This document shows positions 50,739-59,000 of a DNA stretch of 64,000 bases, in pieces (position 1 is the first letter of the stretch; every line of letters starts with the position of its first letter). The position numbers and the translations under genes were made by a program. Source of the DNA: Saprospiraceae bacterium (GTDB lineage Bacteria; Bacteroidota; Bacteroidia; Chitinophagales; Saprospiraceae); the NCBI GenBank assembly GCA_020631355.1, contig JAHDHL010000008.1, positions 1 through 64,000 of the forward strand. The letters are read 5' to 3'. The notes below the pieces were generated by a model that was not told the origin of the DNA, searched no databases, and worked only from the letters and a program-made list of their open reading frames with translations.

Positions 50739-51620
50739 ATGGAGAAGTTTATAGAAAGAGGAACGGATTTTAAACTTAGAAATGGATTATTATCCATTTA
50801 TGAAACCAATTGTTCTTGTAAGGATGTGAAATTTTATTTTGACCAATATGTTTTTACGCTGATGCGCTCAGGGCATAAGACCATTGTCAGCGAGAATTTG
50901 AAATTCGAATTTTTTCCGGGTACATTCTTCATTCCTGAAAAGGAGACCATCAATAATATATCAATACCTAACGCATCAGTTTATAATCCTACCCAATGCT
51001 TGGTTTTGGAATTAGAGCCATCCTATGTCCAAGCTGTATATGAGGAGCTATTGTTCTCTGATACAGACAAGGATTTATTATATAATAGTGAGCCTGAGGA
51101 ATCCTCATCATATTTTCTATCCAATGATAGATTATTGATTCAGTCCTTTACACGACTTTATGATTTACAAACGAAAGACCGTTCAGTTTGTAAGTCAGCA
51201 GTAGAGGATTTGGTCATTCGGGAAATGTTGTATAGGATTTTCAGTACGGAAGGATTGTATCTATTGATGGAGAATTTCGAGAAAAGCGTAGAGGACGAGG
51301 GCATAAGAAAAGTAGTGGCACATATCAGTAGTCACATAGACCAAAAACTAACCGTCGAAACCCTATCCAAAGTAGCAGGAATGGGTAAGACTACCTTTTT
51401 CAAGATATTCAAGGAGTGTATCGGACAGACCCCGACCGAATATATATTGAACCAGAGAATCAAACATGCCAAGGTTCTCATCCAAAAGAATCGTTATACC
51501 TTGCAGGAAATTGCCTACCGTTGTGGTTTCAATTCCTATGAATACTTTTGTAATAGTTTCCGTAAGATAGATGGTAATAAACCAACAGCTTATAAAAGGT
51601 CCCAACAAGGTTCCCGCTAA
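50739..51620 (+). CDS. AraC-family regulator (AraC_N/YqhC-like)
   Basis: A 293-residue activator. The N-terminal half (FDQYVFTLMRSGHKTIVSE, FFPGTFFIPEKETINNISIPNASVYNP) matches the AraC_N cupin type, and residues 200-290 form the two-HTH AraC DNA-binding domain (VAHISSHIDQKLTVETLSKVAGMGKTTFFKIFKECIG, YTLQEIAYRCGFNSYEYFCNSFRK). It is divergent from the ALDH gene over 172 bp, the classical arrangement for a regulator and its target. YqhC, a relative of this type, responds to aldehydes, so an aldehyde signal is a reasonable inference. Confidence 0.9.
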   Translation: MEKFIERGTDFKLRNGLLSIYETNCSCKDVKFYFDQYVFTLMRSGHKTIVSENLKFEFFPGTFFIPEKETINNISIPNASVYNPTQCLVLELEPSYVQAVYEELLFSDTDKDLLYNSEPEESSSYFLSNDRLLIQSFTRLYDLQTKDRSVCKSAVEDLVIREMLYRIFSTEGLYLLMENFEKSVEDEGIRKVVAHISSHIDQKLTVETLSKVAGMGKTTFFKIFKECIGQTPTEYILNQRIKHAKVLIQKNRYTLQEIAYRCGFNSYEYFCNSFRKIDGNKPTAYKRSQQGSR

Positions 51621-51654
51621 GTATTGTCTAGGAATCCAGGGATTGATTGGCCAA

Positions 51655-51688
51655 TAAAAAAAGCCACCAGATCGGCAAAACTGGTGGC
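51655..51688 (-). terminator. Terminator of the SnoaL-like gene
   Basis: GCCACCAG (51663-51670) pairs with CTGGTGGC (51681-51688). On the minus strand a T7ATT run follows. It is 108 bp after the stop at 51796. Confidence 0.85.
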
Positions 51689-51795
51689 AAACGGCTATAA
51701 ATTAAAATCTAAGACTATAAGTTCTATTGAATCCAAGTATCAAAACTTGGATAAGCTGTTAGGATATAGTGGAGCATATCCACTGAGTCATATTT

Positions 51796-52167
51796 TTATC
51801 CTTGTGGTTCAATCGGGTAGAAGAACTGCTCCTTGACTACCTTTCCTTGTTGTACCTCATAGACACATACTTCCTCTATTTGCTGTCTTCCAGCTTCCTT
51901 GAAGGTAATGTCATTTCTCATGGTAAGGGTAAAGTGGTTACCCGCAACCAAGGGGTCTGATACTTCACCACTATGTACTTCCTGTACCATTGCTTGCCAA
52001 TGTTCACCCTTGGCTCTGATTGCATCCATACCTTCGGCTCTTTCTAGTCTTGCTCCTTGTGGTTCGATGCTCACACAATGTTCTGCATATAGTTCTGCTT
52101 GGACTTTATCCCATTGTCCTGTTCTACAAAGTTCTACAAGTCTGTTGGCAACTTCTTGTGTAGTCAT
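51796..52167 (-). CDS. SnoaL/NTF2-like domain protein
   Basis: A 123-residue protein with the NTF2-like cone fold: helix MTTQEVANRLVELCRTGQWDKVQAELYAEHCVSIEP (the A..h..lc..g.w..v.ely), then strands VHSGEVSDPLVAGNHFTLTMRNDITFK and the end VYEVQQGKVVKEQFFY. SnoaL-like proteins are isomerases, cyclases or binding proteins; substrate unknown. It has its own terminator and is probably a single gene. Confidence 0.85.
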   Translation of the reverse strand: MTTQEVANRLVELCRTGQWDKVQAELYAEHCVSIEPQGARLERAEGMDAIRAKGEHWQAMVQEVHSGEVSDPLVAGNHFTLTMRNDITFKEAGRQQIEEVCVYEVQQGKVVKEQFFYPIEPQG

Positions 52168-52374
52168 GTTTCTTACTTTTAAAATGAATAAATGGTTTAT
52201 AGTTAGGTTCTAAGATGGTGAATCAATCATTGATAATGTAAATATAAAACAAAATGTTATAATATTGCGCTTCTTAAAACAAAAAATATTCAAAAATAAG
52301 ATTCGTTTGTTTTCAAGTACATAGTTAGTCCAAAATGATAGGCTTAAATCAGTTCTATATATTAATTTTGTAGA
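52168..52374. promoter_or_regulatory. Divergent promoter gap with GH3 promoter box
   Basis: 207 bp between divergent genes. TAATTTTG at 52363-52370 matches the -7 consensus and ends 4 bp before the GH3 ATG, so that mRNA may be almost leaderless. For the SnoaL-like gene no clear box was found. Confidence 0.4.
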
Positions 52375-53874
52375 ATGGGAATCAAGCAAAGTATTATCAA
52401 GCCATTTGCCAAGATGGTTTCAAGGGATATCAAGAGATGGTCTTCACGACCATTAGAAGCACAGGATAGACAATTTGAAGCCTTGATGCGAGGGGCAAGG
52501 AATACCATTTTCGGAAAGGATCACGGTTTCAAGGAAATCAAGAACCACGCTGATTTTGCAAAACGGGTTCCGTTAAGGGATTACGAGGGACTCAAGGATT
52601 ATGTAGAAATGATCAAGGCTGGTCAGCGGGATGTTCTTTGGAAAGGCGTTCCGAAATATTTTGCGAAGACCTCGGGAACCACATCCGGAGTCAAGTATAT
52701 TCCGTTGACAAAGGAAAGTATTCCCAACCATTTCGGTACAGCCCGTAATGCCTTGTTTCATATCGTAGCACAAACGGGAAATGGCGATTTCTTCGATGGT
52801 AATCTCATTTTCTTGTCTGGTAGTCCGGAGTTGACGAAAACGAATGGAATCCTGACAGGCCGTTTGTCCGGTATCGTGAATCACCAGGTTCCGGGATGGT
52901 TGAAAAGGAGCCAGGTTCCATCCTGGGAAACGAATTGTATCGAAGAATGGGAGGAGAAGCTGGATAGGATTGTAGAGGAAACCTACCAAAAGGACATGCG
53001 ATTGATTTCAGGTATTCCGCCTTGGGTACAGATGTATTATGAACGATTACTGGAAAAAACAGGCAAGGATACCGTCAAGGAGGTTTTCCCCAATTACTCC
53101 ATGTTCGTTTATGGTGGTGTGAACTTCGAACCGTACCGTTCCAAATTGGAGGAGCTGATTGGTGATTCCATCCCGACAGTAGAAACCTATCCTGCCTCAG
53201 AGGGATTTATAGCATTTCAGGACCTCCCCAAAAATGAGGGGCTTTTATTGAACGTAGATTCAGGAATCTTCTTCGAATTCATTCCTGCAGATGAGATTTT
53301 TAATGAGAATCCTACCAGATTATCCCTCCGTGATATCGAATTGGGTGTGAATTATGCAATTATCATCAATAACAATGCAGGACTTTGGGGATACAATATC
53401 GGTGATACCATCGAATTCGTATCCAAGGACCCTTATAGGATCCGAGTGACAGGTAGGATCAAGCATTTCATCTCTGCTTTTGGTGAGCATGTCATTGGAA
53501 AGGAAGTGGATGAGGCGATGAATAAGGTGTCTAGGGAAGAAGGAGTGAGGATTGTCGAATTCACAGTAGCACCCCAGGTCAGCCCAGAGAATGGGGAAGT
53601 ACCTTATCATGAGTGGTTTGTTGCATTTGATAATGCTCCTGATAATATGTCATCCTTTGCTAAGAAGTTGGATGATGAAATGGTCAGACAGAATATCTAT
53701 TATCAGGATTTGATTGATGGTAATATCCTTCAGCCATTGAAAATAACTCCTGTTAGAAAGGATGCATTCAGGGAGTATATGAGAACCCAAGGTAAACTTG
53801 GTGGACAGAATAAGGTTCCCAGGTTATCGAATGACAGGAAAATTGCTACGATTTTGGAGCGCTTCAAACTCTGA
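52375..53874 (+). CDS. GH3-family acyl-acid adenylating enzyme
   Basis: A 499-residue member of the GH3 auxin-responsive-promoter family of the ANL superfamily, known in plants as acyl acid-amido synthetases. Motifs: the P-loop KTSGTTSGVKYIPLTKES near residue 100, MFVYGGVNFEPY, PTVETYPASEGFIAFQ, GLWGYNIGDTIEF, RIKHFISAFGEHVIG. It adenylates a carboxylate and probably transfers it to an amine or other acceptor. Bacterial members are common in Bacteroidota and their substrates are mostly unknown. It converges on the TetR gene ending 4 bp away. Confidence 0.93.
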   Translation: MGIKQSIIKPFAKMVSRDIKRWSSRPLEAQDRQFEALMRGARNTIFGKDHGFKEIKNHADFAKRVPLRDYEGLKDYVEMIKAGQRDVLWKGVPKYFAKTSGTTSGVKYIPLTKESIPNHFGTARNALFHIVAQTGNGDFFDGNLIFLSGSPELTKTNGILTGRLSGIVNHQVPGWLKRSQVPSWETNCIEEWEEKLDRIVEETYQKDMRLISGIPPWVQMYYERLLEKTGKDTVKEVFPNYSMFVYGGVNFEPYRSKLEELIGDSIPTVETYPASEGFIAFQDLPKNEGLLLNVDSGIFFEFIPADEIFNENPTRLSLRDIELGVNYAIIINNNAGLWGYNIGDTIEFVSKDPYRIRVTGRIKHFISAFGEHVIGKEVDEAMNKVSREEGVRIVEFTVAPQVSPENGEVPYHEWFVAFDNAPDNMSSFAKKLDDEMVRQNIYYQDLIDGNILQPLKITPVRKDAFREYMRTQGKLGGQNKVPRLSNDRKIATILERFKL

Positions 53875-53878
53875 TGTA

Positions 53879-54490
53879 TTACCAGTTATCCTGTTCTTTC
53901 ATCAAGCCCCTGAATTTCAACTCGAAATAATGTTGGAATGCCTCCTGTGCGGTAATATTGTGCTTGGCCAGAAAACTCGGGTCGACCAATTCATTGAAAA
54001 AGAATCGGTCGCTATGTGCCAGTATGGTAGGGTGGATGTTTCTAAATACTCCTTTCTCAATGCCTTCCTTGTAATATTTCTCCAGTACCGAAGATGAATA
54101 ATCGAAGAAAGCCGTGACTTTTTCCCAAACCTGAGGATAAAACTCCTTGATATCATTGAGTAATAAACTCGAAATATCCGTTAGTACCGGTATCATATAC
54201 TCCATCAGTTGCTCATAGCGGGTTTTCATATCCTCGTCTTGGTTCATAAGGATTTCCTCATGCTTCAATAGCGCCTCCATCTTATAACCCACGGTTTCAG
54301 TTACGATTTCCTCCTTGGATTTGAAGTACTCATAAACAGTTGACTTGCTCTTACCCAACATCTTCGCGACCTTATCCATCCTCAAATCCTTTAGTCCATG
54401 ATCCCTGAAATGGGGGTAAAGTTCCATTATCCATTCCCGCTTCTTCTGTGGATTATGTTTTCTTGTTTTCTTGACAGCTTTCCTACCCAT
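53879..54490 (-). CDS. TetR-family transcriptional regulator
   Basis: A 203-residue repressor-like protein. The N-terminal HTH reads KREWIMELYPHFRDHGLKDLRMDKVAKMLGKSKSTVYEYFKSKEEIV (about 16-62). It has an all-helical ligand domain. It is divergent from the AlkB-type gene; an 11-bp-arm perfect palindrome (54510-54542) between them is its probable operator and lies over the -33 element of the alkB-like promoter. So it probably represses that gene until a ligand, perhaps a fatty or hydrocarbon compound, binds. Confidence 0.9.
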   Translation of the reverse strand: MGRKAVKKTRKHNPQKKREWIMELYPHFRDHGLKDLRMDKVAKMLGKSKSTVYEYFKSKEEIVTETVGYKMEALLKHEEILMNQDEDMKTRYEQLMEYMIPVLTDISSLLLNDIKEFYPQVWEKVTAFFDYSSSVLEKYYKEGIEKGVFRNIHPTILAHSDRFFFNELVDPSFLAKHNITAQEAFQHYFELKFRGLMKEQDNW

Positions 54491-54509
54491 GCAACAAAAA
54501 TATAAAATA

Positions 54510-54542
54510 AAATCGAACTATTTTTGATATTTAGTTCGATTT
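54510..54542. promoter_or_regulatory. Probable TetR operator (perfect inverted repeat)
   Basis: AAATCGAACTA (54510-54520) and TAGTTCGATTT (54532-54542) are perfect reverse complements with an 11-bp spacer. It lies 20 bp from the TetR start codon and covers the TTG (-33) element of the alkB-type promoter. Confidence 0.7.
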
Positions 54543-54554
54543 CGTTTAGTTTTG
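54524..54554 (+). promoter_or_regulatory. Promoter of the AlkB-like gene
   Basis: TTG (54524-54526), 20 nt, TAGTTTTG (54547-54554), 23 nt, ATG 54578. The TTG is in frame with the coding region and could be mistaken for its start. Confidence 0.7.
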
Positions 54555-54577
54555 CATTCATAAACAATGTTATTATC

Positions 54578-55633
54578 ATGAGAGATTTAAAATATCTGAT
54601 TGCCTATATCATTCCTATTTTTGTTGGATTATCCTATTATTTGGGTGGGATTTGGTCATTTTCAGGCGTATTCATCGCATTCGTATTCATTCCTTTTGTC
54701 GAACTATTCTATAAGGGAACGACAGAGAATCTTACTGTGGAAGAAGAAGATTCGCAACTCAAAAAATTATTCTTTGATTGGGTCCTTTATATGAATGTTC
54801 CCATCATCTGGGGTTTGTTGATTTATTATTTCTATACGATTTCACAAGGAGGACTCCTTTGGTGGGAAATGGCTGGAATGACACTGACAACAGGTATTTT
54901 ACTAGGAGGCAATGGAATCAATATTGCCCATGAATTAGGGCACAGGGATACATGGTATGAGAGAATGTTCTCTAAGATGTTATTGCTTCCCTCGTTTTAT
55001 TTACATTTTATCATTGAACATAACTTCGGACATCATAAATGGGTATCCACAGATGAGGACCCTGCCTCATCAAGATTGAATGAGAATATTTATACCTTTT
55101 TCGTTCGTTCTACTGTGATGAGCTATGTTTCTGCATGGAAAATTTCAGGAGAGCAAACAGCAAGAAAGGGACATGCAGCCTTTCATCCGATTTACAATCC
55201 GATGTTTACCTATACAGCTATTCAGTTCATATATGCTGCCATCATTATATGGGTGTTCAGTTGGTCAATACTTCCATTTATGATTGCAGCCGGGGTAGGG
55301 GGATTCCTACTATTGGAAGCTGTGAATTATATTGAGCATTATGGCCTCAGAAGAAAGAAATTGCCATCCGGAAGATATGAGTCGGTCAAGCCTCATCACT
55401 CTTGGAATTCCAATCACGAATTGGGTAGGATTTTCCTTTATGAATTGACCCGTCATTCGGATCATCATTTCAAGGCCAATAGGAAATATCAGGTACTGCG
55501 TCATTTTGATGATTCTCCGCAATTACCTTTGGGATATCCTGCTTCTATCCTAATGGCATTGATACCTCCGGTTTGGTTTGCCTATATGAATCCGAAAGTG
55601 GAAAAGGAAAGACTTCGTTTCAATATGGCCTAA
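54578..55633 (+). CDS. AlkB-type alkane 1-monooxygenase/hydroxylase
   Basis: A 351-residue integral-membrane non-haem di-iron enzyme, from ATG 54578 (MRDLKYLIAY); the frame continues back to a TTG at 54524 but that is a promoter element. The histidine boxes are AHELGHRDTW, EHNFGHHKWVS and HSDHHFKANRKYQ, and NYIEHYGLRR is the AlkB signature. Six membrane segments are predicted by hydrophobicity. It hydroxylates terminal carbon of alkanes or alkyl chains with electrons from rubredoxin or ferredoxin, neither encoded nearby. It is regulated by the adjacent TetR protein. Confidence 0.92.
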   Translation: MRDLKYLIAYIIPIFVGLSYYLGGIWSFSGVFIAFVFIPFVELFYKGTTENLTVEEEDSQLKKLFFDWVLYMNVPIIWGLLIYYFYTISQGGLLWWEMAGMTLTTGILLGGNGINIAHELGHRDTWYERMFSKMLLLPSFYLHFIIEHNFGHHKWVSTDEDPASSRLNENIYTFFVRSTVMSYVSAWKISGEQTARKGHAAFHPIYNPMFTYTAIQFIYAAIIIWVFSWSILPFMIAAGVGGFLLLEAVNYIEHYGLRRKKLPSGRYESVKPHHSWNSNHELGRIFLYELTRHSDHHFKANRKYQVLRHFDDSPQLPLGYPASILMALIPPVWFAYMNPKVEKERLRFNMA

Positions 55634-56087
55634 GTATAGCTTAGGAATCAGTACATTTTGAATTCATCCCGAATTTTTCTTCTAATGGAAAATTCGGGAT
55701 TTTCTTATAGAGGAAACCCAATTGCTATTTATGGGTTGGATGTCAGAAATGTAATCATAGGTGAATCATAATGTTATCCTTTTGTACTGACAACAATAGA
55801 CTGTAAAGTCTCTCTCAGGGAAAATGGCATTTTTCTATTTCTAGGTATGAACTCATAAAATGAAATAAATTTTATTATTAATAATTTTAATATGTTAATA
55901 TCTTATTACTAACTTTAAACATAGAGTGTATTGTTTAATGTGTTATTGGTCTATGGGTTTTTAAGCTATTTGCTTTAGAATATAGAGTACGTGTATTGTT
56001 ATGGGAAGTTCACCTCCAATTAAATCCTAATCCAACCAATAAATACTCAGTACATAGGTGCTTCTCATTGACATCAAAAGATAGTTG
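55634..56087. other. Intergenic gap (454 bp)
   Basis: It holds a terminator at 55666-55706 and then AT-rich DNA. TAACTTTA (about 55909-55916) is a 7-of-8 match to the -7 box and could serve the adhesin operon. CATTGACATC near 56066 resembles the CATTGACTTG motif before tail-fibre-like genes 2 and 4. No coding sequence was recognised. Confidence 0.4.
55666..55706 (+). terminator. Terminator of the AlkB-like gene
   Basis: ATCCCGAATTTT (55666-55677) pairs perfectly with AAAATTCGGGAT (55689-55700), then TTTCTT. Confidence 0.88.
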
Positions 56088-59000
56088 ATGAAAAAGAAAC
56101 GCTTGCTTTGCATGATGCTTCTAACCTGTTGTTTCTACTTTGTTTTTGGAAACGATTTGAGGCATACTCCATCTGCGAAGCCCATGATGGAAGATTCGGG
56201 TATATCCTGTATTCCTGACCCACCAACAGGTAGTCCTAGTCAGATATTTTGTTTGATTGACCATCCCACCGTAGCCGATTTGCTTGCGAATGGAACCAAT
56301 GTCCAATGGTACGAAACGAGTGTGAGTACCATACCTTTGGATGCCACGGTACTGCTTGAGGATGGCGAGGATTATTTTGCGACACAAACAGTTGCGGGTT
56401 GTGAAAGTACAGGTCGACTTCAGGTATTGGTTTCCTTGGATGATCCCGGAATACCTGGCGGTGATAATGTACAGGAATTCTGCCAAGTGGATAATCCTAC
56501 TGTAGCTAATCTGGTAGCCCTAGGAGCTAACATACAATGGTATTCTACCAGTACGAGTACCAATCCATTGGCACAGGGCGTAGCTCTGGTAAGTGGTGAG
56601 GACTACTACGCTACGCAGATAGCCGGAGGTTGTGAGAGCGATAGCCGGTTCTTGGTTGTTGCCATTATCAATGATACGGATACCCCTTTGGGTGAGAGCA
56701 TCCAATCCTTTTGTTTGATTGATAATCCAACAGTAAATGATTTAGCCGCCCTTGGTACCAATATCCAGTGGTATGTGGATGCAACAAGTACTTCGCCCTT
56801 GTTACCCATCGTCGGATTGGAGGAAGGGGAGGATTATTTTGCGACACAAACTGCGAATGGCTGTGAAAGTTCAGGTAGGTTTCAGGTTGTAGTGACGATG
56901 GAAGACCCGCCTACACCCACTGCTTCGAATATTTTCCCTGTATTCTGCCAATCGGATGTAGCCACCGTAGGTGATTTGGAAGCAACAGGTATAGGTATCC
57001 AATGGTACGAAAATTTGAGTAGTGATAGTCCATTATCCCCGAATGTCGAATTACAGAATGGCGAGGATTATTTTGCTACACAAACCGTGGATGGCTGTGA
57101 GAGTACGGGCCGCTTACAAGTGATTATCAGTATTGAGGACCCGGTAGCACCGAGTTCGCCGTCAGGTGATAATTTTGTTTCCTTTTGTGTGAATGATGCA
57201 GCTATCATAGGTGATTTGGTAGCCGTAGGTTCCAATATTCAATGGTATGATGATGAGACAGGTGGAACACCCATTTTTCCATTGACTCCCTTAGTGGACG
57301 GTGAGGACTATTACGCCACCCAGACGGTAAATGGTTGTGAGAGTTCAACCAGATTATTAGTGAATGTAACGATTTATGATATCGTGCCACCTACGGCTAT
57401 GGAACCCAATCCTGTTTTTTGTTCCATTGCCCAACCGACATTGGCTGATATCAATATAACAGGGGATGGAATCCAATGGTATGTGGATAATACGAGTCAG
57501 TCACCGTTGGATTTATCAACTCCCATCATAGATGGTACGACCTATTTTGCTTCACAAACTCAAAATGGTTGTGAAAGTACCAATCGCTTGGAAATTACCG
57601 TAACGGTAAGTGACCCTCTGGCACCTACTACCTCGAGTTCAATCCAGACGTTTTGTATGATTGATAATCCGACCTTGGCAAGTATGGATATGACAGGGGA
57701 TGGAATCCAATGGTACGAAGACAATACCAGTACCAATCCGTTATCCATATCCACTCCTTTGGTTGATGGTGAGGATTACTTTGCTACTCAGACTGTTGAT
57801 GGATGTGAGAGTGACACCAGAACAACCGTTCAGGTTGTTCTGGAAAATCCACTTCCTCCAACTACTAATAATAACAATCAAACTTTTTGCTTGGGAGATA
57901 ATCCAACGGTTAGTGATATTTCCATGAATTCGTCGAATACGGTTTGGTATGATGATGCGGTATCTACAATGCCATTGTTACCCAGTACTTTATTGGTGAA
58001 TGGTGAGGATTATTTTGCTTCACAAATTGTCAATGGCTGTGAGAGTATGGGGAGGATTCAAATCAATATTACACTGAATGATACGGACGCACCCATAGCA
58101 TTGAATGCAACTCAGGATTTCTGTATTACGGATAATCCGACAATTGCGGATTTGGAAATATTTGGGACGGATATCAGTTGGTATGATGATGCCACAGGTG
58201 GAACTCCACTACCTGATAATCTACCACTTACCGATAGTGAAAATTACTTCGCTACCCAACTTCAAGCGGGTTGTGAGAGTGCAATGAGAACTGAAGTCAT
58301 TGCGAATTTACTCCCGATACCTGATAACACTCTTATTCTGAATGCAATGAATGTTTCGGTCTGTATGGGAGAATCGACGTTCATTCAAATCCTTGCATCA
58401 GAAAGCGATGTACTATACCAATTAATGGATTTCAATACAGGTACTCCAATTGGTGCGGCAGTCATGGGGAATGGCTCCACCATCAGCTTACCTACCGGAA
58501 ACCTTTCAGAAAATACATTCTTTCAGGTTTCGGCTACGAATAGTATTGTGAATACATGTACATCGACATTACTCAGTCAGGTAACAGTGGTTGTGGATGA
58601 TATTCCATCAATAGCTGAAGCAGGAATGGGGCAAGTCGTTTGTAATGAATCATCCACGATGCTGGAAGCCCAAGCGCCTAGTCTGGGCTTAGGAACATGG
58701 ACACAAGTATCAGGCCCGAATACTGCAGTTTTTGATGACGAAAATTTACCGAATGCGACAGTTTCACAACTTGTACCTGGTATGTATACTTTTGAATGGA
58801 CTGTTTCCAATGGTGCATGTGCAGGTACATCTGATCAGGTAGAAATTGAGGTATTCGAATTGACTGCCAATATTACCACCGTGAATGTATCCCAAGTCGG
58901 AGGGAATGACGGAAGTCTGGGCATTTGCTTGGATGGTGGGACAGCTCCTTATGATGTTTTATGGACACCGGATGAAGTCGGACAACTGAATATGCCATCC

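Noticed and set aside
54524-54577. TTG start giving 18 extra residues on the AlkB-like protein
   Set aside because: This TTG is the -33 promoter element and the stretch contains the -7 box. The family begins near MRDLKYLIAY.
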